Source of the DNA: an uncultured Oscillospiraceae bacterium | GTDB lineage: Bacteria > Bacillota > Clostridia > Oscillospirales > Acutalibacteraceae | Reading direction: 5' to 3' | Assembly (NCBI GenBank): GCA_910588415.1 | Contig: CAJUPK010000030.1 | Coordinates: 1 to 19,689 of the forward strand | DNA: 19,689 bases | In this document: positions 1 to 7,048 of the stretch, piece by piece | Layout: each line of letters begins with the position of its first letter | Position numbering within the stretch: the first letter of the stretch is position 1 | The notes under the pieces: model-generated | Told to the model about the DNA's origin: nothing | Seen by the model: the letters and a program-made list of their open reading frames with translations, nothing else | The model's database searches: none | Program-made: the position numbers and the translations under genes

Positions 1-47
1 GAGATCGACGTTAGTGACTGGAGTTCAGACGTGTGCTCTTCCGATCT
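1..47. other. Illumina TruSeq adapter contamination at contig end
   Basis: Bases 14-47 match the TruSeq read-2/index adapter that begins GTGACTGGAGTTCAGACGTG and ends CTCTTCCGATCT. Bases 1-5 (GAGAT) match the end of the P7 oligo, which makes bases 6-13 (CGACGTTA) the 8-base index. Translated on the minus strand the adapter gives the peptide KSTRLNSSH, and on the plus strand TGVQTCALPI; both are familiar adapter-derived artefacts in protein databases. Genomic sequence therefore starts at about base 48. Confidence 0.97.
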
Positions 48-640
48 GTATAGTGCATTATCAGGGGGCTAGCCAGGTAGAGTACCAGCACCATGCCGCC
101 CACAGCCGCCAGCTTCCATTTTTTCTGCTGGAACAGGTAGGGCAGCAGCACAAAGAGCACCCCCAGCCCGCCGTAGTCCGTGTGGTGCCTTTCTGCCAGC
201 AGAACCAGCGCCGCAATAGGGAACACCGCCACCCAGGCCAGCTCCTTTTTGCGGAAAAAGTCCCAGATAAAGCAGCATAAGGAGCCTATCAGCAAGGTGA
301 ACAGCACATTGCTGATAGGCAGGGGCCACAGCCGCAGAGGCGCCAGGGTCCCGTTCCGCAGGGCCAGCCGGAAGGGCGCCTCTGCCAGCACCGCGAACAC
401 CAGCAGCCGCAGAAGGAACTTCCCCCGGTTTTTCGTGTATGTACAGCCCTGGGCCATGCCGAAGGCATAGAGGGGAAAGGCGATCCGCCCCAGGGAGCGC
501 AGGATGTGGGGGACCAGGGCAGCGGCCTGCATACTCATGCCCAGCTGTTCTATGAGAAAGGACTGGGTGACAAAGGTTGCGGCCGCGTGGTCCAGGGTCA
601 TGGAGACAATGGCGATGATTTTTACGATTTGCCAGGTCAT
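48..640 (-). CDS. TraX-like multipass membrane protein, C-terminus missing
   Basis: The protein starts MTWQIVKIIAIVSMTLDHAA and is mostly hydrophobic, with about six membrane segments separated by short polar loops such as TYTKNRGKF and FRKKE. The early LDH motif followed by GRIAFPLYAF resembles the TraX family, named for F-pilin N-acetylation. Chromosomal Firmicutes members are unlikely to act on pili, and their substrate is unknown to me. The ATG at 640 is preceded by AGGAGG at 6-nt spacing. About 198 genomic codons are present. The frame then runs into the adapter, so the final DRKSTRLNSSH is not biological and perhaps 20-60 residues are missing. It is the last visible gene of the purine-region gene string, 30 nt after the S51 peptidase gene. 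Confidence 0.8.
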
Positions 641-670
641 AGGAGGCCTCCTTTTGCGCAGGGAGCAGGG

Positions 671-1393
671 TTATTCCTGGGCGGGCAGCTTGCGGAAAAC
701 ATCCACGCCCATTACAGGCGGCGCGGCCCCATCTATACTGTGGCGAGCGGCAGGGTCCTCCAGCAGTTCATACCCGGCGCTGGAAACAGCCAAAGCCTGG
801 TGAAAGTGAAGCATAATATGGGGAAGGGACAGGTTTTTTGCCGTAAGACCGGGTTGCATGTCACAGTGACAGTCCAGGTAGGCGCGAAGAAATCCCAAAC
901 CGCTGGTCTCAGGGCTGGGCTTCTCTGTAAAGGCGCCCATAATGTTGGGGGTGGCAAGCACGCTGCCTGCACTTACACCCACATAGATTTTGTTGGCGTA
1001 CACAAATTTCTGAATGGTTTTCTCAAACCCTGCCGCCTTCACCCGCGTAAGCAGATGCTCACACCAGCCGCCGGTGAAGAACATCACATCATAGGACAGA
1101 GCACGCCTTTCGTCAAGGGGCGCTTCCAGCCAGTAGGTGGTGATATTTTCTGGCAAAAATCCCAGCTGCAGCAGTTCTGTGTACAGGATATCAGCCAGTG
1201 CTTTCGATTCGTCATCGCAGGCCGCGGCGGGGATAAACAGGACCCGGGCTTGTGAGAAGGGCTTTGCCGCCATTTGCTGAAACCTCTCCACTATAGGCCG
1301 GAGAGGCCGGGAGAGATCGAAAGGATCAAAAAACCCGGAATCTGTCAAGAGAACGTGGCTCCACGCCAGCGCCTGGCCGCCCAAGGGGATCAC
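671..1393 (-). CDS. Peptidase S51 (dipeptidase E-like) family protein
   Basis: A 240-residue protein with the class I glutamine amidotransferase-like fold of peptidase family S51. Visible are the strand VLLTDSGFF near the N-terminus, a glycine turn FFTGGW at 105-110, the nucleophile elbow GVSAGS with Ser141, and a downstream His in DCHCDMQ near 176. This suggests a serine dipeptidase, as in Salmonella PepE, but the substrate cannot be read from sequence. The frame opens with a GTG at 1393 that overlaps the purD stop (GTGA). However, the ribosome site AAAGGAG overlaps that GTG. A TTG at 1384 lies 8 nt after AGGAG and is the better start, giving a protein three residues shorter. Expression is probably coupled to purD. 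Confidence 0.82.
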   Translation of the reverse strand: MIPLGGQALAWSHVLLTDSGFFDPFDLSRPLRPIVERFQQMAAKPFSQARVLFIPAAACDDESKALADILYTELLQLGFLPENITTYWLEAPLDERRALSYDVMFFTGGWCEHLLTRVKAAGFEKTIQKFVYANKIYVGVSAGSVLATPNIMGAFTEKPSPETSGLGFLRAYLDCHCDMQPGLTAKNLSLPHIMLHFHQALAVSSAGYELLEDPAARHSIDGAAPPVMGVDVFRKLPAQE

Positions 1394-2664
1394 TCCTTTG
1401 CAAAGGTTTTTCCAATATCCCTGCGGTAAAAGCTCCCCTCAAACCCAATGGACTTCACGGCCGCATAGGCGCTGTCCAGGGCATTATCCAGGGAAGCGCC
1501 CTGGGCGGTTATGCCCAAAACCCGGCCGCCGTTGGTATAGAATGTTCCGTTTTCACAGGTTGTGCCCGCGTGAAAGACCGTGACCCCAGGGGCCTGGCCA
1601 TGCTGGTCCAGCCCGGTAATCTCCTTGCCCTTTTCATAGCTGCCCGGATAGCCCCCGCTGGCGAGAATCACACAGGCGCAGGGCCCCTCTGACCAGCAGA
1701 GCTCCAGCTGGGAAAGCCGTTCCTGGACCACAGCCTCCACAATTTCCGCAAAGTCCGTCTTCAGCCGGGGCAGAATCACCTGGGTCTCCGGGTCGCCGAA
1801 GCGGCTGTTAAACTCAATGACCTTGGGGCCGTCGGGAGTAAGCATAAGCCCAAAGTACAGGCAGCCCTTAAAGGGGCGGCCCTCCTGGTTCATGGCCTCC
1901 ATGGTGGGCAGGAAGATGGTCTCCATGCAGGTTTTCGCCACCTCTTCGGTATAGAAGGGGTTGGGGCTGATGGTGCCCATGCCCCCGGTGTTGGGCCCCT
2001 GGTCGCCGTCAAAAGCCCTTTTGTGGTCCATGGAGGAGACCATGGGATACAGGACCTTGCTGTCCGTAAAGGCCAGCACTGTCACCTCCGGTCCGGTAAG
2101 GAACTCCTCCACCACCACCCGGCTGCCAGAGTCGCCGAAAATTTTATCTTCCATCAGGCTGCGGATGGCCGCCGCGGCCTCCTCCTGGTTCTGGGCAATG
2201 ATGACTCCCTTTCCCACGGCCAGGCCGTCGGCCTTGATGACCGCTGGGTACTTGCCCTGGGACTGGATGTGCGCCAGGGCTTTGGCCGGGTCGTCGAACA
2301 CTTCATAGCCCGCGGTGGGGATGCCGTACTTTTTCATGAGATTTTTGGAGAACACCTTGCTGCTTTCAATCTGCGCGGCTTTCTGGTTGGGCCCAAAGCA
2401 GGGAAAGCCCCCTGCCTCCAGATAGTCCACCATACCCGCGCCCAGAGGGTCGTCCGGGGCCACAAACACCAGGTCCACGGCCTTCTCTTTGCAGAGAGCC
2501 AGCATACCCTCCTTGTCCATGGCGTTTACAGGGCAACATTCCGCGTCCTGGGCAATGCCCCCGTTGCCTGGGGCGCAGTAGAGCCTGCCCACCCGGGGAC
2601 TCTCCCGCAGCTTGCGGACAATAGCGTGTTCCCGGCCGCCGCTGCCGATAACTAATATATCCAT
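1390..2664 (-). CDS. purD: Phosphoribosylamine-glycine ligase (GAR synthetase)
   Basis: PurD joins glycine to phosphoribosylamine with ATP, the second step of de novo purine synthesis, in the cytosol. The 424-residue length is normal for the family. The N-terminal domain starts MDILVIGSGGREHAI. It is followed by GPNQKAAQIESSKVFSKNLM (91-110), the ATP-grasp region with IKADGLAVGKGV, the metal-binding segment VIEFNSRFGDPE, and the C-terminal VTVFHAGT. The reading frame is open further upstream, but only the ATG at 2664 has the family N-terminus and a well-placed AAGGAG. The gene sits 20 nt after the HAD phosphatase gene and overlaps the next gene by 4 nt. Its place at the end of the pur series, away from the usual purH-purD pair, reflects inserted passenger genes. 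Confidence 0.97.
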   Translation of the reverse strand: MDILVIGSGGREHAIVRKLRESPRVGRLYCAPGNGGIAQDAECCPVNAMDKEGMLALCKEKAVDLVFVAPDDPLGAGMVDYLEAGGFPCFGPNQKAAQIESSKVFSKNLMKKYGIPTAGYEVFDDPAKALAHIQSQGKYPAVIKADGLAVGKGVIIAQNQEEAAAAIRSLMEDKIFGDSGSRVVVEEFLTGPEVTVLAFTDSKVLYPMVSSMDHKRAFDGDQGPNTGGMGTISPNPFYTEEVAKTCMETIFLPTMEAMNQEGRPFKGCLYFGLMLTPDGPKVIEFNSRFGDPETQVILPRLKTDFAEIVEAVVQERLSQLELCWSEGPCACVILASGGYPGSYEKGKEITGLDQHGQAPGVTVFHAGTTCENGTFYTNGGRVLGITAQGASLDNALDSAYAAVKSIGFEGSFYRRDIGKTFAKE

Positions 2665-2684
2665 GATCCATCTCCTTTCCATTG

Positions 2685-3368
2685 TTACAGATACTTCAGC
2701 AGTTCCTGCAGATTTGTGACAGTTACCTCCGCCCCGGCGTTGCTGGCGCCTTTGGGGGCAATGTAGGCGGTGTGCCAGCCTGCCGCCAGGCCCCCGGCCA
2801 CGTCGGCAGCAGGGTTGTCCCCTACCATCCAGATGAGGGAGGGGAAGTGGGCGGTCCGTTCCGCCAGGCGGAAGATTCCCGTGTCTGGCTTGTTCAGCCC
2901 TGCTGCGCCTGAGACCACGTATCCAGAGAAAAACTGGCCCAGGCCCAGGGCCTTTACCACCTGGTCCAGCTCTGGGAAATTGTTGGAGAGTATGTAGTTC
3001 CTCCAGCCCTTGTAGGCACACACGGCCAGGGTGGCGGCAGCGTCCGGGGACACCTGGTAGCTCTCCTTGGCCAGCACAATCTCCCGCACCTTGCCAGCGC
3101 ACTCCCGGGCCTGGGAAGGGGAGAGGCCCAGAGCGGCATAGATTTCTTCAAACCGGGCGTTCATATAGGACCAGAACTCCGGCCCCTTCAGGTCGTGCCT
3201 GCCGCCGGGATTCCAGGGGAAGCAGTCCTGCAGGCCGGGGCGCAGGTCCTCTACAGTCACCCCGTGCTGGCTGGCCAAAGGCCCCAAAGCTTTCAGCAGG
3301 GAGCCGCTCCACAGATGGTCAGAGTGGGCCAGGGTGCCGTCAAAGTCCCAGAAAATTGCCTTGCGCAT
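2685..3368 (-). CDS. HAD-family hydrolase (phosphatase)
   Basis: A 227-residue haloacid dehalogenase-type hydrolase with all four motifs. Motif I is WDFDGTLA (Asp8 nucleophile, Asp10 acid/base), motif II is YILSNN, motif III is the lysine in GLNKPDTGIF, and motif IV is MVGDNPAADV with the Mg-binding aspartate. A helical cap lies between motifs I and II, as in phosphoglycolate phosphatase-like members (subclass I). The substrate is not identifiable; a phosphorylated sugar or nucleotide would fit the location. The frame extends upstream to 3434, but the ATG at 3368 places MRKAIFWDFDG at the proper N-terminus with GAGGAG 6 nt upstream, so it is chosen. It lies between the DUF6483-like gene and purD in the same direction, so it is probably co-transcribed. 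Confidence 0.9.
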   Translation of the reverse strand: MRKAIFWDFDGTLAHSDHLWSGSLLKALGPLASQHGVTVEDLRPGLQDCFPWNPGGRHDLKGPEFWSYMNARFEEIYAALGLSPSQARECAGKVREIVLAKESYQVSPDAAATLAVCAYKGWRNYILSNNFPELDQVVKALGLGQFFSGYVVSGAAGLNKPDTGIFRLAERTAHFPSLIWMVGDNPAADVAGGLAAGWHTAYIAPKGASNAGAEVTVTNLQELLKYL

Positions 3369-3400
3369 GGGCGTCTCCTCCCCCTCTCTCTGATTTTTTC

Positions 3401-3787
3401 TTACAGGTCCCCTGGGCCGAATCCAGGGAGGCACAGACCGTACTTCTTGACCGCCTGCTCCAACCCCTCCATAAGCTCCTCCCGGGTAAAGTCCTGGGCT
3501 TCCAGCTCTGGGTCCGTCAGGGTGTTGGCCTGCTGGTAAAAACGCAGCGCGGCAGCAAGCGCGTCCTTGTCTCCGGGCTTTAAATGCTCAAAGAGGAGGT
3601 CCTCCGCTTTGCCCAGCTGTCCCTGGCCCAGCAGGCGGAAGAGCTCCTGCTCCAGCCAGTCCGGGCCGCTCTGGCGGAGCTCCTCCGGCTGGCTGGGTTC
3701 CTGGGAGAGCTCTAAACCCAGCAGCCGCAGGACAGTGGAGACCAGCATCTCAATTTGCCGCATCAGCCAGTCTTGCTGCATGAACAT
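3401..3787 (-). CDS. Small DUF6483-like protein of unknown function
   Basis: A 128-residue, acidic, helix-rich cytosolic protein without signal peptide or membrane segment. The N-terminus MFMQQDWLMRQIEMLVSTV, with its QDWLMRQI core, resembles DUF6483 proteins of gut Clostridia, as far as I recall that family. The middle (WLEQELFRLLGQGQLGKAED, then DKDALAAALRFYQQAN) reads like paired helices of a small TPR-like bundle. There are no catalytic motifs. The ATG at 3787 has AGGAGG 9 nt upstream; a second ATG two codons later is also possible. It follows purH by 24 nt and precedes the HAD gene by 32 nt, so it belongs to the purine transcript. Its function is unknown. Confidence 0.75.
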   Translation of the reverse strand: MFMQQDWLMRQIEMLVSTVLRLLGLELSQEPSQPEELRQSGPDWLEQELFRLLGQGQLGKAEDLLFEHLKPGDKDALAAALRFYQQANTLTDPELEAQDFTREELMEGLEQAVKKYGLCLPGFGPGDL

Positions 3788-3811
3788 GGGGAGGCCCCTC
3801 CTTTTGTGGTA

Positions 3812-4990
3812 TCAGTGGTGGAACAGCCGGATGCCTGTGAAGGCCATGGCTATGCCGTATTTGTCGCAGACCTCGATCACATTGTCGTCCCGGATGGAGC
3901 CGCCGGGCTGGGCGATAAACTCCACGCCGGACTTGTGGGCCCGCTCAATATTGTCCCCAAAGGGGAAGAAGGCGTCAGAGCCCAAAGCCACGCCCTTCAT
4001 GCCGTCCAGCCAGGCCCGGCGCTGTTCCCGGGTAAAGGGCTGGGGCTTCTCGATGAAGAAGTTCTCCCACATGCCGTCTGCCAGCACGTCCATGTAGTCG
4101 TCAGAGATGTACACATCAATGGTGTTGTCCCGGTCCGGGCGGCGGATGTCCGGCTTGAAGGGCAGCGCCAGCACCTGGGGGGACTGGCGCAGATACCAGT
4201 TGTCGGCCTTATTGCCCGCCAGCCGGGTGCAGTGAACCCGGCTCTGCTGGCCTGCCCCTACGCCGATAGCCTGGCCGTTCTTCACATAGCACACGGAGTT
4301 GGACTGGGTGTATTTCAGGGTGATCAGGGAGACGATCAGGTCCCGCTTGGCCTCATCGGAGAGGACCTTGTTGGCAGTGGGCAGCTCGTTCAGCAGGCTC
4401 TCGTCAATTTTCAGCTCGTTGCGGCCCTGCTCAAAGGTGATGCCAAACACATCCTTGCGTTCAATGGGGGCAGGGACATAGTTCTCGTCAATCTGCACCA
4501 CATTGTAATTGCCCTTGCGCTTGGTTTTGAGAATGGCCAGGGCCTCCTCGGTGTACCCGGGGGCAATGATGCCGTCGGAGACCTCCCGGGCCAGCAAAGC
4601 AGCGGTCTCCTTGTCGCACACGTCAGAGAGGGCAGCCCAGTCCCCATAGGAGGACATGCGGTCCGCGCCCCGGGCGGCGGCATAGGCGCTGGCAAGGGGG
4701 GAGAGGGTGAGGTCATCCACAAAGTAGATCTTCTTCAGGGTGTCGGACAGGGGCACATATACCGCCGCGCCTGCTGGGCTTACATGCTTGAAAGAGGCGG
4801 CCGCGGGCAGGCCGGTGGCCGCTTTCAGCTCTTTCACCAGCTGCCAGCTGTTGAAGGCATCCAAAAAATTGATATAGCCGGGCTTGCCGTTGAGAACCTG
4901 TACGGGCAGCTGGCCGCCCTCCTGCATGAAGATGCGGGAGGGTTTTTGATTGGGGTTGCAGCCGTATTTGAGAGAGATTTCGTTTGCCAT
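3812..4990 (-). CDS. purH: AICAR formyltransferase, stand-alone (PurH C-terminal domain only)
   Basis: The enzyme transfers a formyl group from 10-formyl-tetrahydrofolate to AICAR, making FAICAR, the penultimate step to IMP. The 392-residue protein contains the AICAR transformylase fold only, without the MGS-like IMP cyclohydrolase domain that begins a normal PurH of about 510-520 residues. Key features are NPNQKPSRIFM, the catalytic Lys68-His69 in SFKHVSPAGAAV, the segment YTQSNSVCYVKNGQAIGVGA, and SDAFFPFGDNIERA near the C-terminus. The ATG at 4990 gives the family N-terminus MANEISLKYGCNPNQ. The open frame upstream to 5131 is out-of-gene sequence and is rejected. The missing cyclohydrolase step is supplied by the PurO-like gene immediately upstream; the 174 nt between their coding regions hold no gene or clear terminator. 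Confidence 0.96.
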   Translation of the reverse strand: MANEISLKYGCNPNQKPSRIFMQEGGQLPVQVLNGKPGYINFLDAFNSWQLVKELKAATGLPAAASFKHVSPAGAAVYVPLSDTLKKIYFVDDLTLSPLASAYAAARGADRMSSYGDWAALSDVCDKETAALLAREVSDGIIAPGYTEEALAILKTKRKGNYNVVQIDENYVPAPIERKDVFGITFEQGRNELKIDESLLNELPTANKVLSDEAKRDLIVSLITLKYTQSNSVCYVKNGQAIGVGAGQQSRVHCTRLAGNKADNWYLRQSPQVLALPFKPDIRRPDRDNTIDVYISDDYMDVLADGMWENFFIEKPQPFTREQRRAWLDGMKGVALGSDAFFPFGDNIERAHKSGVEFIAQPGGSIRDDNVIEVCDKYGIAMAFTGIRLFHH

Positions 4991-5161
4991 GTTGACCAAC
5001 CTTTCTGTGGTTTTGATTGGGTGGTGCTGAAGCCGTCCTTCTGCGGGCAAAAGGACAGGGAGGATGTCTCTATAGTCTTGGTCTAGGAGCTTGCCCCTGG
5101 CCCGCGAAGACGCTGCGGAGGTTTGCGGCAACTTTTCATGGTTGCGCTCAGTCGGCGGCGT

Positions 5162-5887
5162 TTACTGGTTTTTGTTGACGATCCGGGTCTCTGCCGCGCC
5201 AGTCTCCAGGTCGATATACCGCACAAACAGAGAGACCTTATTGTCCTGGTTCAGGCTCTCCCACAGGCTGGCCGTGAAGCTTTCTATATCACTGGGAATG
5301 GCCACAGCCTTGGGCTCCCCTGCAAAGGAGGGCACCGGGTCGCCGTCGCCCTGGTAGGTGTGGATGAAATGTCCCACGCCCGGCACAGGCTCATAGTCGA
5401 AAAACTGGCGCAAAGCGGCGGGAGCGCCATCCCGGGTCTCGCCGCCCTTCAAAATGGAAAGCCGGTAGGAATAGCCGCCCTGCAGTTCCAAAATGCCGGA
5501 GATGCGGGGGGTAAAGATGGGGGGGTCTGGCTCAAAGGTACGGGTGCGCAGGGCATCCACAAAGCAGGAGCCGGGCTCGCCGTCCTGGCCAAGCCGTTGG
5601 TATATGGTGTCGGTCTGGTCCCCGTTGGTGACAATGAGACCTCCGCTATAAGCGCGCACCGGGTAGTAGATGACCAGCGAGGGGTCGGTGAGCAGAGCCG
5701 GGTCATGGGCCTGGGTGCGCAGATTTTCCCCTTCGGCCACAAACACCCGGTTGCGGCTGTTGACGCTGCGGCCCATAATGAAATAGGCGGTGACAGCGTG
5801 CCTGCCGTCCTGGCTCTGGCCAATGACAATGCCCCGGCCAGGATAGGCGTTGCCTTTCAGGTCCGCAAAAATGTCGATGGTTTTCAT
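5162..5887 (-). CDS. purO: IMP cyclohydrolase, archaeal PurO type
   Basis: This enzyme closes the ring of FAICAR to give IMP. The 241-residue protein has the PurO-like sequence pattern YPGRGIVIG at 15-23, AYFIMGRSVNSRNRVF at 34-49, and TNGDQTDTIYQRL at 87-99. These resemble the conserved Arg- and Tyr-containing motifs of archaeal PurO, a fold unrelated to the N-terminal domain of bacterial PurH. It is somewhat longer than archaeal PurO of about 200 residues. The position directly before a formyltransferase that lacks its own cyclohydrolase domain strongly supports the assignment. The ATG at 5887 is chosen; AAGGAG lies 11 nt upstream. A GTG seven codons earlier overlaps that ribosome site and is unlikely. 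Confidence 0.9.
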   Translation of the reverse strand: MKTIDIFADLKGNAYPGRGIVIGQSQDGRHAVTAYFIMGRSVNSRNRVFVAEGENLRTQAHDPALLTDPSLVIYYPVRAYSGGLIVTNGDQTDTIYQRLGQDGEPGSCFVDALRTRTFEPDPPIFTPRISGILELQGGYSYRLSILKGGETRDGAPAALRQFFDYEPVPGVGHFIHTYQGDGDPVPSFAGEPKAVAIPSDIESFTASLWESLNQDNKVSLFVRYIDLETGAAETRIVNKNQ

Positions 5888-5911
5888 GTTACAAGCAGCT
5901 CCTTTCACAGT

Positions 5912-6400
5912 TCAGGTTGACTGGATGGGGTAGAGGCAGTACATGCTGGGCTGGGGTAGGGTCACAGTCTCCTGGGGATATACCTCCACAGAGAAGAGAC
6001 GGCTGTTATCAAAGGCAATGCCCCGCTCCTTTGCCCAGGCCTCCACCTGGGGCCAGAGATGGGGGAGCGCATCGTCTACCAGCTGGGAAAAGTTTTCCGC
6101 GGAAAACGAGGCCTTGATATATGTGCCTGTGGCGACGGTATATTCCGTAAGCCCAGGGGCTTCGGCTCCATTGTCCATTTGGCTTCCCACTATATAGTCT
6201 CCGGCGGTGCAGGCCGCCACCTCCACGGGGGGCTGGACCTGGTTTTGCAGGCCGGGAAGCACTTCCTTATGAAAGCGGTCCCAAAGCAGGCCAAGAGACT
6301 CGAAAGAGCCGGGCAAATCCGATGCTTTCAGGCTGAGCCCAGCAAAATGGATGGGATTTTCCAGGGCGACCTGCTGTATTTGAAGGTTATTTTGGCTCAT
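5912..6400 (-). CDS. GyrI-like effector-binding domain protein
   Basis: A 162-residue single-domain protein resembling the GyrI-like/AraC effector-binding family (integron Cass2, SbmC/GyrI and the ligand domain of BmrR relatives). The layout fits: an N-terminal strand (NPIHFAGLSLKA), the segment LWDRFHKEVLPGL, AGDYIVGSQMDN in the middle, VATGTYIKASF, a helix LPHLWPQVEAWAKERGI, and a final EVYPQ strand. No helix-turn-helix is present, so it would bind a small molecule without itself binding DNA. The ATG at 6400 has AAAGGAGG 7 nt upstream. It lies between purN and purO with 21- and 24-nt gaps, so a role linked to purine intermediates or folate is a reasonable guess, but this is inference only. 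Confidence 0.68.
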   Translation of the reverse strand: MSQNNLQIQQVALENPIHFAGLSLKASDLPGSFESLGLLWDRFHKEVLPGLQNQVQPPVEVAACTAGDYIVGSQMDNGAEAPGLTEYTVATGTYIKASFSAENFSQLVDDALPHLWPQVEAWAKERGIAFDNSRLFSVEVYPQETVTLPQPSMYCLYPIQST

Positions 6401-6421
6401 GGGGTATCCTCCTTTAGGGCG

Positions 6422-7048
6422 TCACGGGGCAATGGTTACGGTTCCGCCCTCTACTGTCAGCCGTCCCTGGCAGAACAGGGACACAGCCTTTGGCAGCAGC
6501 TCCCACTCGGCTTGCTCCATCACCCGCTTCTGCAGGGTCTCCGGGGTGTCGCCCTCCCGGACCTCCACGGCTTTCTGCAGGATGATGGGCCCCCCGTCGC
6601 AGACCTCGTTGGCAAAGTGGACAGTGGCTCCCGTAAGCTTGCACCCCCGGCTGAGTACCGCCTGGTGTACGTGCAGGCCATAGAATCCCTTGCCTCCAAA
6701 GGCTGGCAGCAGCGCTGGGTGGACGTTCATGATCCGGTTGGGGAAGGCCTGCACAAAGCGGTCGCTGGTGATGGTGAGAAAGCCCGAGAGCACCACCAGC
6801 TCCACGCCCCGCTCCTGCAGCGCGTCAATCAGGGCCTGGCTGTAAGCCTCTACATCCGGGTACTCTTTGCGGGCCAGGGTGACGGCCTCTATGCCGGCCT
6901 GTTTGGCCCGTTCCAGCGCGAACACCTCCGGCTTGCTGGAGATCACCGTGACGATCTCCCCGCCGCCCAGATTTCCGGCGGCCTGGGCGTTGATCAGCTG
7001 CTGCAGGTTGGTGCCGCCTCCAGAGACCAGTACGCCGATTTTTACCAT
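6422..7048 (-). CDS. purN: Phosphoribosylglycinamide formyltransferase (GAR transformylase)
   Basis: PurN formylates GAR using 10-formyl-tetrahydrofolate, the third step of purine synthesis. The 208-residue length is typical. The N-terminal nucleotide loop is VLVSGGGTNLQ. The catalytic trio is present: Asn108 and His110 in MNVHPALLPAF and Asp151 in EVCDGGPIILQ. The ATG at 7048 lies inside the end of purM, a 7-nt overlap on the sequence CTATGGTAA, which indicates translational coupling. The frame is open upstream to 7162 only because it shadows purM, and that extension is rejected. It is the folate-dependent route, and no formate-dependent PurT is seen in the window. Confidence 0.97.
   Translation of the reverse strand: MVKIGVLVSGGGTNLQQLINAQAAGNLGGGEIVTVISSKPEVFALERAKQAGIEAVTLARKEYPDVEAYSQALIDALQERGVELVVLSGFLTITSDRFVQAFPNRIMNVHPALLPAFGGKGFYGLHVHQAVLSRGCKLTGATVHFANEVCDGGPIILQKAVEVREGDTPETLQKRVMEQAEWELLPKAVSLFCQGRLTVEGGTVTIAP

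Noticed and set aside
14..280. Plus-strand open frame beginning MTGVQTCALPIC
   Set aside because: Its start lies in adapter sequence and the rest is the antisense of the TraX-like gene.
2665..3102. An N-terminal extension of purD of about 146 residues
   Set aside because: The sequence is a shadow of the HAD gene, rich in Arg, Gly and Pro; the real PurD N-terminus and its AAGGAG are at 2664.
3755..5086. A 443-codon plus-strand open frame
   Set aside because: It is antisense to purH and has no ribosome site or recognisable domain.
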